Shown: positions 1 to 9,483 of the stretch, in pieces
Layout of the letters: every line of letters starts with the position of its first letter
Numbering within the stretch: position 1 is the stretch's first letter
Source: Streptomyces sp. TP-A0874
GTDB lineage: Bacteria > Actinomycetota > Actinomycetes > Streptomycetales > Streptomycetaceae
Reading direction: 5' to 3'
Length of the DNA stretch: 64,000 nt
Assembly: GCF_001748085.1 (NCBI RefSeq)
Contig: NZ_BBZK01000003.1
Location: 372,001 to 436,000, forward strand
Position numbers and translations under genes: made by a program
Notes under the pieces: model-generated
The model's database searches: none
Told to the model about the DNA's origin: nothing
What the model saw: the letters and a program-made list of their open reading frames with translations, nothing else

Positions 1-443
1 CCGACCGGTTGCAGGCCTCCGTATGGCGGTTGCGGCTGACCGGGGTGGGCTCGGCGGAGGCCGAGGAGGCCGCCGGGCGTTTCCTCGCGGCGGAGAGCGT
101 GGAGGTGCAGCGCCGCACCAAAAACGGGTTGCGAACCTTCGACGCACGCGCCGCGGTGATGCGCCTGGAGGCACTGGAGGAGTCGGCCGATAGGTCCGAC
201 GACGCCGCCTGTGCGATACTGCGGCTGGTTGTTCGGCATGTGACACCTGCCGTGCGACCCGACGACGTCCTGTCCGGTCTCCGAGCCACGGCCGACCTCG
301 CGCCGCCGGTCCCCGCAGGGGTGACCAGGCTGGCGCAGGGGCTGATCGATCAGGAGACCGGAACCGTGACCGACCCGCTCGCGCCCGACCGCGAGGCAGT
401 CACGGCCGCCGCAACCGCGGCCGCCGGACTGACCACCTCCTAG
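1..443 (+). CDS. C-terminal part of TIGR03936/DUF2344 radical-SAM-associated protein
   Basis: The frame is already open at the left edge, so about 146 C-terminal residues of a longer protein are visible and the true start lies outside the window. The visible part (VWRLRLTGVGSAEAEEAAG, then RRTKNGLRTFDARAAV) resembles the DUF2344 domain of the TIGR03936 family. That domain is usually fused to, or encoded next to, a radical SAM protein just upstream of rne in actinomycetes. The position directly before rne fits this. The molecular function of the family is not established. A hairpin follows the stop codon within ten bases. Confidence 0.75.
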   Translation, partial: DRLQASVWRLRLTGVGSAEAEEAAGRFLAAESVEVQRRTKNGLRTFDARAAVMRLEALEESADRSDDAACAILRLVVRHVTPAVRPDDVLSGLRATADLAPPVPAGVTRLAQGLIDQETGTVTDPLAPDREAVTAAATAAAGLTTS

Positions 444-451
444 CCAGGAGG

Positions 452-473
452 TTTCCGGCGGCGGCGCCGGAAA
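452..473 (+). terminator. Hairpin after the DUF2344 gene
   Basis: A 9-bp perfect inverted repeat (TTTCCGGCG and CGCCGGAAA) with a GCGG tetraloop sits right after the stop codon. No U-run follows, as is usual in streptomycetes. It could also lie in the RNase E 5' untranslated region if transcription starts upstream of it. Confidence 0.5.
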
Positions 474-701
474 GGTTCGCACCGGACTGCCGCCGCCGCG
501 CCGCCGAGGCACCAGGGAGCCACCCCGGGGCCGGCAGGCGCACTGACCAGAAGACTTTCGCCGGTGCCGACGAGCGGGACCGGCGAGCGATACGACAGCT
601 CCCGAGCGGCGCCAGCGCCCCCGGCAGACCGCCTCGCCACGAGCGGGTAGCGGACCGGACACCGGCGTGGCGCCCGGGAGCGTGACGGGAGAAACGCCCG
701 C

Positions 702-3700
702 ATGCCCGAGCCGATGGAGCCCATGGAGACGGCGCAGCACAGCGCCGCCCGGGACAGCTCACAGCACAGCAGCCCCAGCGACACCCTGCCGCCGCGCCGC
801 AGGCGCCGAGTGGCCTCCAGGCCGGCGGGACCGCCGGCCGCGCTGGACCCGAACGAGGAGAACCGGCGATCGGCCGCGGCCGATCCGGCGGAGCCGGAGG
901 AGACCGCCACCACCGTGGTGCCCACGGTGGCCTCGGCGGAGGTCGGCGACCTCGCCGGAACCCCCGGGAAGGCCGAGGGAACCCAGGGGACGGCCGAAGA
1001 CGCCGAGGAGGAGCCGGACACGCCCGCGGAGAGCGCCGAGCCCGTGCCCCCGCGTCGTCGGCGAGTGGTGCGCAAGGCCACCGCCCCGGCCGGTCCCCCG
1101 GAGCCCGCTTCCCCCGCGAGTCACGAGGAGCGGCGGCAGGGCGCGGCACCGGCGGAGCCGGCCGCTACCGGGACGACCGCCCAGACACCTTCCGCCCAGA
1201 CACCTTCCGCCGAGGCGCCCGCCGCCCAGGCGCCGGCCACCGAGTCATCTGCCGCCGGAACGCCCGACGGCGAGCCCGCGCCGCCGCGCCGCCGGCGGGC
1301 GGTTCGGAAGGCGACCGCCCCGGCCGGCTCGCCGCAGCCGAGCGACGAGTCCGCGACCGGCCCCGGCGCCTCGGCCGAGCCCGCCGAGGAGGAGCAGGCA
1401 GCCGCTCCGCGGCGCAGCCGCCGCCGTTCCGCGGCCAAGGCCGCTGTCCCCGCGGAGGAGACCGCCGAGGCTCCCGGGGCCGGGGAACCCGCGGCCCCCC
1501 GGGGGGAGGCCGAGCAGGCCGGCAAGGAAGCCCAGCAGCCGGCGGAGGAGGCTCCGCCCGCCAGGAAGCCGACCCGGTCGCCAAAGCAGCCCCTGGCCGC
1601 TCGGAAGGCCCAGCCCGCCGGTGAGGAGCGGGCCGAGGAGTCGGCTCCGCAGCGCCGCCGCGCGGTCCGCCCGCCCACCGCCGTGTTCCAGGCGCCGGTC
1701 TTCACCGAGCCGGTGTTCCAGACCCCCGATTCCGTGGCCGCCGCCGCGGCGGCCGAGACCGCCGCCCGCAGGGCGGAGGAGAGCGCGCCCGAGGAGCCCT
1801 CGGGCCCCGGGGCAGGCTCCCGCCGCCGGCGCCGTAGGAGCGGGTCGGCCGCGGAGAGCGTCGCCACCGAGGAAGCGGGCGGCACCCAGCCGGAGGAGGA
1901 GCCCGCGGCAGGCGCCGAGGGCGCCGACGAGGAGGAGTACGGTGACCGCCCGGCACGCCGCCGGCGCCGCGGCGGCCGTCGTCGCCGACGAGGAGATTCC
2001 GCCGACGGGGCGGACGAGTCGGCCGCCGAGGAGTCGGGCGAGGAAGCCGAAGAGGAGAGCAGCACGGCGGACGGCGGCGCGGCCGAGGCCGAGCAGCACG
2101 CCGAGGAGGAGCCCTCCGGCGAGGAGGAGAACGGCACCTCCGCCACCAGCCGCCGGCGCCGCCGTCGCCGGCGCCGCAGCAGCGACCTGGGTGAAGCCGC
2201 CGGAGAGGCGGCCCAGGACGATCCGGAGCGCACGGTCGTCAAGATCCGCGAACCGCGGGAGCGCCGGGTGCGCGAGGCCGAGGCCGCCTCCGACGAGGTG
2301 CAGTCCATCAAGGGCTCCACCCGGCTGGAGGCGAAGAAGCAGCGCCGCCGGGAGGGGCGCGAACAGGGCCGGCGCCGGGTGCCGATCATCACCGAGGCCG
2401 AGTTCCTGGCCCGGCGGGAGGCCGTCGAGCGGGTGATGGTGGTCCGCCAGAGCGGTGAGCGCACTCAGATCGGGGTGCTCGAGGACGACATCCTCGTCGA
2501 GCACTTCGTGAACAAGGAGCAGTCCAGCAGCTACGTCGGCAACGTCTACCTGGGCAAGGTGCAGAACGTACTGCCCTCGATGGAGGCAGCCTTCGTCGAC
2601 ATCGGGAAGGGCCGCAACGCGGTCCTCTACGCCGGTGAGGTCAACTTCGAGGCGCTGGGGATGGCGCACGGTCCGCGTCGGATCGAGACCGCGCTCAAGT
2701 CCGGGCAGTCCGTCCTCGTGCAGGTGACCAAGGACCCGATCGGTCACAAGGGCGCCCGTCTGACCAGTCAGGTCTCACTGCCCGGCCGCTACCTGGTCTA
2801 CGTGCCCGAGGGGTCGATGACCGGTATCAGCCGCAAGCTGCCGGACACGGAGCGGGCCCGGCTGAAGCAGATCCTGAAGAAGATCGTCCCCGAGAACGCC
2901 GGTGTGATCGTGCGCACCGCCGCGGAGGGCGCGAGCGAGGAGGAGCTGGCCAGGGACGTCACCCGGCTCCAGTCGCAGTGGGAGGAGATCCAGAAGAAGG
3001 CGAAGAGCGGTAACGCGCCGACGCTGCTCCACGGCGAGCCGGACATGACGGTCCGGGTCGTCCGCGACATCTTCAACGAGGACTTCAGCAAGGTCATCGT
3101 CAGCGGCGAGGACGCCTGGAGGACGATCCACGGGTACGTCGAGAAGGTCGCCCCGGACCTCACCGGCCGGCTGGAGAAGTGGACCTCCGAGGTGGACGTC
3201 TTCGCCACCTACCGGATCGACGAACAGCTGATGAAGGCGCTGGACCGCAAGGTCTGGCTGCCCAGCGGCGGTTCGCTGGTCATCGACCGGACCGAGGCCA
3301 TGGTCGTGGTCGACGTCAACACCGGGAAGTTCACCGGGCAGGGCGGGAACCTCGAGGAGACGGTCACCAGGAACAACCTGGAGGCGGCCGAGGAGATCGT
3401 GCGCCAGCTGCGACTGCGCGACCTCGGCGGGATCATCGTGATCGACTTCATCGACATGGTGCTCGAGTCCAACCGGGACCTCGTCCTCCGGAGACTGCTG
3501 GAGTGCCTCGGCCGGGACCGCACCAAGCACCAGGTGGCGGAGGTGACCTCGCTCGGACTGGTTCAGATGACCCGCAAGCGGGTCGGCCAGGGCCTGCTGG
3601 AGTCCTTCTCCGAGAGCTGTGTGCACTGCAACGGCCGGGGCGTCATCGTCCACATGGAGCAGCCGACCGCCATCGGTGGCGGCGGCAACGGCGGAAAGCG

Positions 3701-4703
3701 CCGGAAGAAGGGCAAGGGCGCTCCGGCGGAGACCGCCGAGGCGGTCCGCCCGCAGCCGGAGCCGGAGCACCGGCACGCCGAGGACGAGGCGGCACCGCAC
3801 CCGGTGGAGACGGCCGCCGAGGTCGAGGCCGAGACCGCACGTCCCAAGGCGCTTGCCGAGCCCCTGATCGCCCCGGACGAGGAGCTGTTCAGCAGCGCGG
3901 CCGAAGCGGAGGCTGCGGCCTCGCGGGCGGGCCGGTCGCGGCGTCGGGCGACCCGCAAGGTGTCGGCTCCGGCCGGTTCGCCGAAGGCCGCCGAGGAGGC
4001 CGCGGCCGTGGTGGTCGAGCCGGCGGTCCGGGAGGCGAAGCCCGAACCGGCCCCGGAGCAGCCGGCCCCGGCCGAAGCGGCCGAGGCGGCTCCGGTAGAG
4101 GCGGCTCCCCAGCCGCGTACCCGGCGTCGGGCGACCCGCAAGGTGTCGGCTCCCGCGGGTTCGCCGAAGGCCGCCGAGGAGGCCGCGGCCGTGGTGGTGG
4201 TTCCGGCCGCCACCGCTCCGGAAGCGGCACCGCAGGAGGCCGCCGCTCAGGAGCCCGCACCGCAGGAGCCCGGTCCGGCGGCTGAGCCGGCCGCTCCGGA
4301 GGCGGAAGGCGCGGCGGCGGCCCCGGCGCCCAAGAAGGCGGCGGCGAAGAAGACCACCGCCAAGAAGGCGGCGGCGAAGAAGACCGCTGCCAAGAAGACC
4401 GCCTCCACCAGGAAGACGGCCGCCAAGAAGACCTCGGCGGAGAAGGCGGCTGCAGGCGAGGCCGAGGAGCCGGCCGCCGAGAAGCCCGTCACCGAGGGTG
4501 TGGTCGAGGAGAAGGCCCCGGTGAAGAAGGCCGCCAGGAAGACGGCTGCCAAGAAGAGCACCGCGGCCAAGACCACGGCCACGAAGAAGACCGCACCGGC
4601 CAAGAGCACGGCGGCGAAGAAGACCGCGGCCAGGAAGGACGCGGCCTCAGCCGCGTCACCGGAGGCCGCCCAGCCCTCGTCGGAGCCGGGCGGTGAGGAG
4701 TAG
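702..4703 (+). CDS. rne: Ribonuclease E/G, long actinomycete form
   Basis: Single-strand endoribonuclease for mRNA decay and rRNA/tRNA maturation. The 1333-residue protein carries its catalytic core in the middle. Residues 1 to about 570 are Ala/Glu/Pro/Arg-rich. An S1 domain starts near residue 580 and RNase E/G domain motifs follow. The metal-binding aspartates are visible as VVVDVNTGKF (Asp871) and IIVIDFIDM (Asp915), and the Zn-link as CVHC (Cys973, Cys976). Their spacing (44 and 58 residues) closely matches E. coli Asp303, Asp346 and Cys404. The C-terminal 350 residues contain a duplicated segment and a Lys/Ala-rich tail resembling histone H1. The ATG at 702 follows a GGGAGA ribosome site. 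A central core flanked by disordered arms is typical of Streptomyces RNase E. Confidence 0.95.
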   Translation: MPEPMEPMETAQHSAARDSSQHSSPSDTLPPRRRRRVASRPAGPPAALDPNEENRRSAAADPAEPEETATTVVPTVASAEVGDLAGTPGKAEGTQGTAEDAEEEPDTPAESAEPVPPRRRRVVRKATAPAGPPEPASPASHEERRQGAAPAEPAATGTTAQTPSAQTPSAEAPAAQAPATESSAAGTPDGEPAPPRRRRAVRKATAPAGSPQPSDESATGPGASAEPAEEEQAAAPRRSRRRSAAKAAVPAEETAEAPGAGEPAAPRGEAEQAGKEAQQPAEEAPPARKPTRSPKQPLAARKAQPAGEERAEESAPQRRRAVRPPTAVFQAPVFTEPVFQTPDSVAAAAAAETAARRAEESAPEEPSGPGAGSRRRRRRSGSAAESVATEEAGGTQPEEEPAAGAEGADEEEYGDRPARRRRRGGRRRRRGDSADGADESAAEESGEEAEEESSTADGGAAEAEQHAEEEPSGEEENGTSATSRRRRRRRRRSSDLGEAAGEAAQDDPERTVVKIREPRERRVREAEAASDEVQSIKGSTRLEAKKQRRREGREQGRRRVPIITEAEFLARREAVERVMVVRQSGERTQIGVLEDDILVEHFVNKEQSSSYVGNVYLGKVQNVLPSMEAAFVDIGKGRNAVLYAGEVNFEALGMAHGPRRIETALKSGQSVLVQVTKDPIGHKGARLTSQVSLPGRYLVYVPEGSMTGISRKLPDTERARLKQILKKIVPENAGVIVRTAAEGASEEELARDVTRLQSQWEEIQKKAKSGNAPTLLHGEPDMTVRVVRDIFNEDFSKVIVSGEDAWRTIHGYVEKVAPDLTGRLEKWTSEVDVFATYRIDEQLMKALDRKVWLPSGGSLVIDRTEAMVVVDVNTGKFTGQGGNLEETVTRNNLEAAEEIVRQLRLRDLGGIIVIDFIDMVLESNRDLVLRRLLECLGRDRTKHQVAEVTSLGLVQMTRKRVGQGLLESFSESCVHCNGRGVIVHMEQPTAIGGGGNGGKRRKKGKGAPAETAEAVRPQPEPEHRHAEDEAAPHPVETAAEVEAETARPKALAEPLIAPDEELFSSAAEAEAAASRAGRSRRRATRKVSAPAGSPKAAEEAAAVVVEPAVREAKPEPAPEQPAPAEAAEAAPVEAAPQPRTRRRATRKVSAPAGSPKAAEEAAAVVVVPAATAPEAAPQEAAAQEPAPQEPGPAAEPAAPEAEGAAAAPAPKKAAAKKTTAKKAAAKKTAAKKTASTRKTAAKKTSAEKAAAGEAEEPAAEKPVTEGVVEEKAPVKKAARKTAAKKSTAAKTTATKKTAPAKSTAAKKTAARKDAASAASPEAAQPSSEPGGEE
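3939..4198 (+). repeat. 77-bp direct repeat inside rne, offset 183 bp
   Basis: Bases 3939-4015 and 4122-4198 are nearly identical and in the same frame, exactly 61 codons apart. Both encode RRRATRKVSAPAGSPKAAEE followed by AAAVVV. Related Arg-rich RKATAPAG units occur in the N-terminal arm, so the motif is dispersed on both sides of the catalytic core. Confidence 0.85.
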
Positions 4704-4712
4704 GACTCCCTC

Positions 4713-4752
4713 TACGGGGGCCCGGTTTGACCGTTGAACACGGGCCCCCGTA
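4713..4752 (+). terminator. Terminator after rne
   Basis: A perfect 12-bp inverted repeat (TACGGGGGCCCG at 4713-4724, CGGGCCCCCGTA at 4741-4752) has a 16-base loop and starts ten bases after the rne stop codon. There is no U-tail. Confidence 0.7.
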
Positions 4753-4796
4753 ACCTTGACCGTCGGCGTCTGTGCGCCAACCCCCTGAGCAACTCC

Positions 4797-4815
4797 CTTC
4801 CGGTCCGTCCGGAAG
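4797..4815 (+). promoter_or_regulatory. Hairpin in the rplU upstream region
   Basis: CTTCCGG and CCGGAAG form a 7-bp stem with a 5-base loop about 100 bases before the L21 start. The region 4753-4916 holds no gene, and rplU-rpmA transcription must begin here or read through from rne. A ribosomal-protein leader is possible but unproven. Confidence 0.3.
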
Positions 4816-4916
4816 AGGCCGCCCGTCCGATGGGATATCGCGGACGGATCTGGCAGATCCCCCGTGTGGGCGGCTGGCATCAAGGGTCCCGTTCCGAGCA
4901 AGAGAGTGAGATCTGC

Positions 4917-5237
4917 GTGTACGCAATCGTGCGCAGCGGTGGTCGCCAGCACAAGGTGGCTGTCGGCGACATCGTTGAGGTTGACAGGATTCCCACCGGC
5001 AAGGTGGGCGACACGGTCGAGCTCTCGACCCTGCTCCTGGTCGACGGGGAGACCGTCACCAGCGACCCGTGGGTGCTGGCCGGCGTCAAGGTCCAGGCCG
5101 AGCTCGTGGACCACCACAAGGGTGCCAAGATCGACATCCTCCGGTACAAGAACAAGACCGGCTACCGCCGGCGGCAGGGCCACCGCCAGCACTACACCTC
5201 GCTGAAGATCACCGGTATCCCCTCGGCCGCGAAGTAA
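4917..5237 (+). CDS. rplU: 50S ribosomal protein L21
   Basis: Large-subunit ribosomal protein of 106 residues that binds 23S rRNA. The sequence starts [18 protein letters not shown], the conserved L21 N-terminus. It ends with the basic [19 protein letters not shown] segment. The frame is open further upstream to 4734, but family alignment places the start at the GTG at 4917. rpmA follows after 14 bases, so L21 and L27 are cotranscribed as in most bacteria. Confidence 0.97.
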   Translation: MYAIVRSGGRQHKVAVGDIVEVDRIPTGKVGDTVELSTLLLVDGETVTSDPWVLAGVKVQAELVDHHKGAKIDILRYKNKTGYRRRQGHRQHYTSLKITGIPSAAK

Positions 5238-5251
5238 GGGACTGACAAGAC

Positions 5252-5509
5252 ATGGCACACAAGAAGGGCGCATCGTCCACTCGGAACGGTCGCGACTCCA
5301 ACGCCCAGCGGCTCGGTGTGAAGCGCTTCGGCGGTCAGACCGTCAGCGCCGGCGAGATCCTGGTCCGCCAGCGCGGTACCCACTTCCACCCCGGTAAGGG
5401 TGTCGGTCGCGGCGGCGACGACACGCTGTTCGCCCTTGCTGCCGGTGCCGTCGAGTTCGGCACCAGCCGGGGTCGCAGGGTCGTGAACATCGTTCCGGTC
5501 GCCGAGTAA
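5252..5509 (+). CDS. rpmA: 50S ribosomal protein L27
   Basis: Large-subunit ribosomal protein of 85 residues, located near the peptidyl transferase centre. It begins [16 protein letters not shown], so there is no N-terminal extension of the type cleaved in Firmicutes. The L27 signature [15 protein letters not shown] and [12 protein letters not shown] are present. It is the second gene of the rplU-rpmA unit and is followed by a long hairpin before obg. Confidence 0.97.
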   Translation: MAHKKGASSTRNGRDSNAQRLGVKRFGGQTVSAGEILVRQRGTHFHPGKGVGRGGDDTLFALAAGAVEFGTSRGRRVVNIVPVAE

Positions 5510-5533
5510 GCAACCGGCGCGACTCAGCATTCT

Positions 5534-5595
5534 CCGAGGGCGGACCGTCTTTCCCACACAGCGCTCGCAGCGCCGGGAAGCCGGTCCGCCCTCGG
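5534..5595 (+). terminator. Long-loop inverted repeat after rpmA
   Basis: A perfect 14-bp inverted repeat (CCGAGGGCGGACCG at 5534-5547, CGGTCCGCCCTCGG at 5582-5595) with a 34-base loop lies 24 bases after the L27 stop. It may end most rplU-rpmA transcripts and partly insulate obg. Confidence 0.6.
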
Positions 5596-5756
5596 CGTGT
5601 TCCACTCGACAGCGGGGGAGCGGAGGCGTCCGGACGCCTCCGGCCGGATGACGGGCCGCGCTGCACGCTCGGCCCCACAGCGGCACCACTCCCGGAGAGA
5701 GACCGGCCGGACGAGGCGATCGCCCGGCGACCAGCACAGTGCAGGAGGCACTCCGT

Positions 5757-7172
5757 ATGACCACCTTCGTGGACCGCGTCGAACTCCATGTCGCCGCGGG
5801 TAGCGGGGGCCACGGCTGCGCCTCCGTACACCGGGAGAAGTTCAAGCCGCTCGGTGGTCCGGACGGCGGCAACGGCGGACGGGGCGGCAACGTCGTCCTG
5901 GTCGTCGACCAGTCCGTGACCACGCTGCTCGAGTACCACCACTCACCGCACCGCCGGGCCACCAACGGCCGGCCCGGTGAGGGCGGCAACCGCTCCGGCA
6001 AGGACGGCTCGGACCTCGTGCTCCGGGTGCCGGACGGCACCGTGGTGCTGGACCGCGCCGGCGACGTGCTGGCCGACTTGGTCGGCGAGGGCACCAGCTA
6101 TGTCGCGGCGCAGGGCGGCCGCGGCGGCCTGGGCAACGCCGCGCTGGCCTCCACCCGCCGCAAGGCCCCCGGCTTCGCCCTGCTCGGCGAGCCGGGCTGG
6201 TCCGGGGACGTCGTCCTGGAACTCAAGACCGTGGCCGACGTCGCCCTCGTCGGCTACCCGAGCGCGGGGAAGTCCTCGCTGATCTCCGTACTCTCGGCGG
6301 CCCGACCGAAGATCGCCGACTACCCCTTCACCACCCTGGTGCCCAACCTCGGTGTGGTGACGGCGGGGGAGACCGTCTACACCGTCGCCGACGTACCCGG
6401 GCTGATCCCTGGGGCCAGCCAGGGCAAGGGGCTCGGTCTGGAGTTCCTGCGCCACGTCGAGCGCTGCTCGGTGCTGGTGCACGTCCTGGACACCGCGACG
6501 CTGGAGTCCGACCGGGACCCGCTCAGCGACCTCGATGTGATCGAGTCGGAGCTGAGCGAGTACGGCGGCCTGGACGGCCGGCCGCGGGTGGTCGTCCTCA
6601 ACAAGATCGATATTCCGGACGGCCGGGACCTCGCCGAGATGGTCCGGCCCGAACTGGAGGCCCGGGGCTTCGAGATCCACGAGGTGTCCGCCGTCTCCCG
6701 CGAGGGGCTGAAGGAGCTGTCCTACGCCCTGGCCTCCCGGGTCGCCGAGGCCCGGTCCGCCAAGCCCAAGGCGGCGGCCACCCGGGTCGTCATCCGGCCG
6801 AAGGCGGTGGACGACACCGGGTTCACGGTCCGCGCCGAGGGCGAGGGGCTCTACCGGGTCCGCGGGGAGAAGCCGGAGCGCTGGGTGCGGCAGACCGACT
6901 TCCAGAACGACGAGGCCGTGGGCTACCTCGCCGACCGGCTGAACCGGCTGGGGGTCGAGGACGCTCTCGTGAAGGCCGGTGCGCGGCCGGGAGACGGGGT
7001 GGCGATCGGTGCCGAGGACAACGCCGTCGTCTTCGACTGGGAGCCGTCGCTGACGGCTGGGGCGGAGATGCTCGGCCGCCGAGGCGAGGACCACCGGTTC
7101 GCCGAGCCCCGGCCGGCGGCGCAGCGTCGCCGGGAGCGCGAGGCCGAGCGCGCCGAGGAGCAGCAGGGCTGA
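5757..7172 (+). CDS. obgE: Obg family GTPase
   Basis: Ribosome-associated GTPase of 471 residues, involved in 50S assembly and, in Streptomyces, in the switch to sporulation (family knowledge). The Gly-rich Obg fold occupies residues 1-160 ([23 protein letters not shown]). The G domain shows GYPSAGKSS (166-174), DVPG near 212 and NKID at 282. A C-terminal OCT domain ends in a charged tail. The ATG at 5757 was chosen because AGGAGG lies eight bases upstream and the product starts [15 protein letters not shown] like its relatives. The in-frame codon at 5739 lacks this support. Confidence 0.96.
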   Translation: MTTFVDRVELHVAAGSGGHGCASVHREKFKPLGGPDGGNGGRGGNVVLVVDQSVTTLLEYHHSPHRRATNGRPGEGGNRSGKDGSDLVLRVPDGTVVLDRAGDVLADLVGEGTSYVAAQGGRGGLGNAALASTRRKAPGFALLGEPGWSGDVVLELKTVADVALVGYPSAGKSSLISVLSAARPKIADYPFTTLVPNLGVVTAGETVYTVADVPGLIPGASQGKGLGLEFLRHVERCSVLVHVLDTATLESDRDPLSDLDVIESELSEYGGLDGRPRVVVLNKIDIPDGRDLAEMVRPELEARGFEIHEVSAVSREGLKELSYALASRVAEARSAKPKAAATRVVIRPKAVDDTGFTVRAEGEGLYRVRGEKPERWVRQTDFQNDEAVGYLADRLNRLGVEDALVKAGARPGDGVAIGAEDNAVVFDWEPSLTAGAEMLGRRGEDHRFAEPRPAAQRRREREAERAEEQQG

Positions 7173-7252
7173 GGGCCCACGGACTGCCCTCGGCGCGGAG
7201 GCAGGCGGCGGAGTCGGCCCGGCTGGGTGCCGGGCACCAGCCCGTAGCGACC

Positions 7253-7307
7253 AAGAAGCCGGGGCCTGGAGGACGGCGAATCGCCGTCCTCCAGGCCCCG
7301 GCTTCTT
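7253..7307. terminator. Perfect 27-bp bidirectional terminator
   Basis: Bases 7253-7279 and 7281-7307 are perfect reverse complements around a single central base. It lies between the convergent obg and glycerophosphotransferase genes. The ends read AAGAAG and CTTCTT, so both strands give a U-containing tail. Confidence 0.9.
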
Positions 7308-7350
7308 CCTTGCTGACCGGTGGGTCCGCCTGACGCCCGCAGGGGCTGGG

Positions 7351-9483
7351 TCAGACCGTGGCCGTGTCGTCCGTGGCGGGCTCCTCGGCCCCCACTCCGT
7401 CCAGCACCGGCTCCCCGGCGGCCGTGTCCTCGAGCGCCGGGACCGGATCCGCCTCGGGAACGATCCGGCCCGGAGCCGCCGGCTTGGCGCCGGTCCGCTC
7501 CGCCATCCGGGCGTTCCGCTGGTCAGCCCGCTCGCAGAGGGCCAGGACCGCTTCGTTGAAACGGACCAGCGACGGCGGGTCGGACGGGCCGAGCAGGTGC
7601 AGCTTCAGCTCCGCCCGGGCCCTGGCCAGGGTGTCCAGCTCGGGCTTGCGCACCGACTCCAGCAGGGCCGCCACACCACTGGCCTTCGGGGTGAGGATGG
7701 TCGCGGCCCGCACCGTCGGGAAGTCCTCCCGGAACTCGTCCTCGGACAGTCCGCTGGTGTTCGCCACCGCGTAGGGCTTCTCGCTGCTCAGGTAGTCCGA
7801 GACGACGCTGGACACGTCGCTGATCAGCAGGTCCGCCTGGTTGAAGCAGCTGAAGATCGAGGGCCGGGAGTCGGTGATGATCTGGTGCCAGCTCGCGGGG
7901 ACAGAGGCCCAGTAGGCCCGCTCCCAGTCGGCGGTCGCCGCGGCGACCGCCGCCGCGCGGTCGCCCGCCGGCCGCCCCTGCAGCATCATCCGCTCGTTCT
8001 CGTCGGCGCTGGCCCGGAAATGCGTGGTGGTCAGCCGCTCCAGGGAGGCGGTGCGCCGCTGCAGCTCGGCCACGGCCTCCGGGTCGGGGCGCTGGTCCGC
8101 ACGGCGGATGTTGGCCTCGGTGATCATCGCCTTGATGCGCTCGTTGGCCTGGCCCGCGCGGGGGTCGACGGAACCGGTCATCGGGTGCGGTTTGTACAGC
8201 AGCCGCACCCCTGGGTCCGCGAGCAGCTCGCGGACGATGTTCTCCCCGGCGAGGATCACCGAGGTGTTGCCCGGGTCGTTGGTCCACCCCTCCCAGGTCG
8301 GCGCGTAGAGCACGGTGGTGAGGGAGCCGGGTCCGGGGGGTCCGGCGTACGCCCGGATCGGCGACAGCTGCGGGCGGCCGACCTCCACCACGTCCTTGTC
8401 CTCGACGCCGATGTCGGCCTGCTGGTAGCGCTCGCGCGCCGCCGGTCCGGCCACCCAGACCTCGTCGTAGGCCTTGGCGTACGGGTTGCAGCTGGAGAGC
8501 TTGTCGCTCTCCCCGTGGTTGATGAACGCGTGCTTGATCGACGGGATGCGCAGCACCTGGGAGGTCTTACCCGAGTTCGCCGGGTGCAGCATCATCTTCA
8601 GCGTCGAGTGCTCCAGGTGCATCAGGTGCGCGACCTTCGGGATGCACACGATCGGTACGTCCGTGGCCTCGATCTTCTGGACCATGAAGCGTTCCCGGAG
8701 CACGATCAGCGGCTTGCCCTCCAGCTCGGGGAGGGTGGAGAGCCACATGTTCGCCTGGTAGGCGGAGGTCGTCCCGCCGGAGAAGTAGAGCCCGACCGTC
8801 GGCTGGTACTCGGCGAGCCAGGCGCCCAACCAGGCCAGCGCCTGCTTCTCGGTCGCGGGGCGCCGACTCGGCAGCAGCCAGCGCGCCAGGTGGGCGACTC
8901 CGCCGACGCCCAGCAGCAGGGCGATGCCGATCCCGATCTCTCCCCAGAGCGCGTCCCGGGTGATCAACGTGCCCATCAGGCCCGCTGTGGCCGGGATGGA
9001 GAAGGTCAGCAGCCGGTGCCCGGGCCGTCGGGCCAGCAGCCGCGGCGGGGCGGCCGAGAGCCGCAGTGCGGACGCGTCGATGTTCCTGGTCAGCACCGGG
9101 AGCGTGCGCGAGCGGCGGACCACCACGGCCACCGCCTGGCACACGAAGTGCACCAGGTAGCAGGCGAGCAGCCCGATGGTGAGCGGGGAGTGCTCGGCCA
9201 GCGGGTGGATCCCCTCCACCCGCAGCAGTCCGGCGACGATGAGCATGTCCCGGAGCAGCTGCCGGACGGTGACGTCGAAGCGGACCTTGCTCAGCAGCGC
9301 GAGCAGACCGGGCTGCTTCAGCTGGAGGTAGAGGTCCAGTGCCAGCCCTGCCGTGGCGCCGATGACGAAGAGCGGCACCAGGGAGAAGAGCGCGCCCGCG
9401 AGCTGGGCCGTGAAGGCCGCGAACATCGCGAGCAGGGCAGTGAGCTGCACGAGGCGTTGGGGGGAGAGTCCGGCTGAGGGCAC
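7351..9483 (-). CDS. Membrane protein with CDP-glycerol glycerophosphotransferase domain
   Basis: The N-terminal 230 residues hold several hydrophobic segments (LTALLAMFAAFTAQLAGALF, GLLACYLVHFVCQAVAVVV, IGIGIALLLGVGGVA). From about residue 240 the protein matches the glycerophosphotransferase family that builds teichoic-acid-like polymers from CDP-glycerol. Motifs include FINHGESDK, LLYKPHPM and SDVSSVVSDYL. The product is 710 residues from the GTG at 9483, which follows AGGAG at eight bases. An upstream TTG at 9525 would add 14 residues but lacks such a site. The gene stands alone on the minus strand between obg and proB. A role in spore or hyphal wall polymers is inferred from the family and from the nearby LCP gene. 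Confidence 0.8.
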   Translation of the reverse strand: MPSAGLSPQRLVQLTALLAMFAAFTAQLAGALFSLVPLFVIGATAGLALDLYLQLKQPGLLALLSKVRFDVTVRQLLRDMLIVAGLLRVEGIHPLAEHSPLTIGLLACYLVHFVCQAVAVVVRRSRTLPVLTRNIDASALRLSAAPPRLLARRPGHRLLTFSIPATAGLMGTLITRDALWGEIGIGIALLLGVGGVAHLARWLLPSRRPATEKQALAWLGAWLAEYQPTVGLYFSGGTTSAYQANMWLSTLPELEGKPLIVLRERFMVQKIEATDVPIVCIPKVAHLMHLEHSTLKMMLHPANSGKTSQVLRIPSIKHAFINHGESDKLSSCNPYAKAYDEVWVAGPAARERYQQADIGVEDKDVVEVGRPQLSPIRAYAGPPGPGSLTTVLYAPTWEGWTNDPGNTSVILAGENIVRELLADPGVRLLYKPHPMTGSVDPRAGQANERIKAMITEANIRRADQRPDPEAVAELQRRTASLERLTTTHFRASADENERMMLQGRPAGDRAAAVAAATADWERAYWASVPASWHQIITDSRPSIFSCFNQADLLISDVSSVVSDYLSSEKPYAVANTSGLSEDEFREDFPTVRAATILTPKASGVAALLESVRKPELDTLARARAELKLHLLGPSDPPSLVRFNEAVLALCERADQRNARMAERTGAKPAAPGRIVPEADPVPALEDTAAGEPVLDGVGAEEPATDDTATV

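Noticed and set aside
1121-2747. Long minus-strand open frames across rne (447 and 500 codons)
   Set aside because: They are mirror images of Glu/Arg/Ala-rich codons in a very GC-rich gene, have low-complexity products and no ribosome sites.
4330-4690. Separate histone-like gene at the end of rne
   Set aside because: The Lys/Ala-rich segment is in frame with RNase E, with no start codon context of its own. It is a C-terminal tail.
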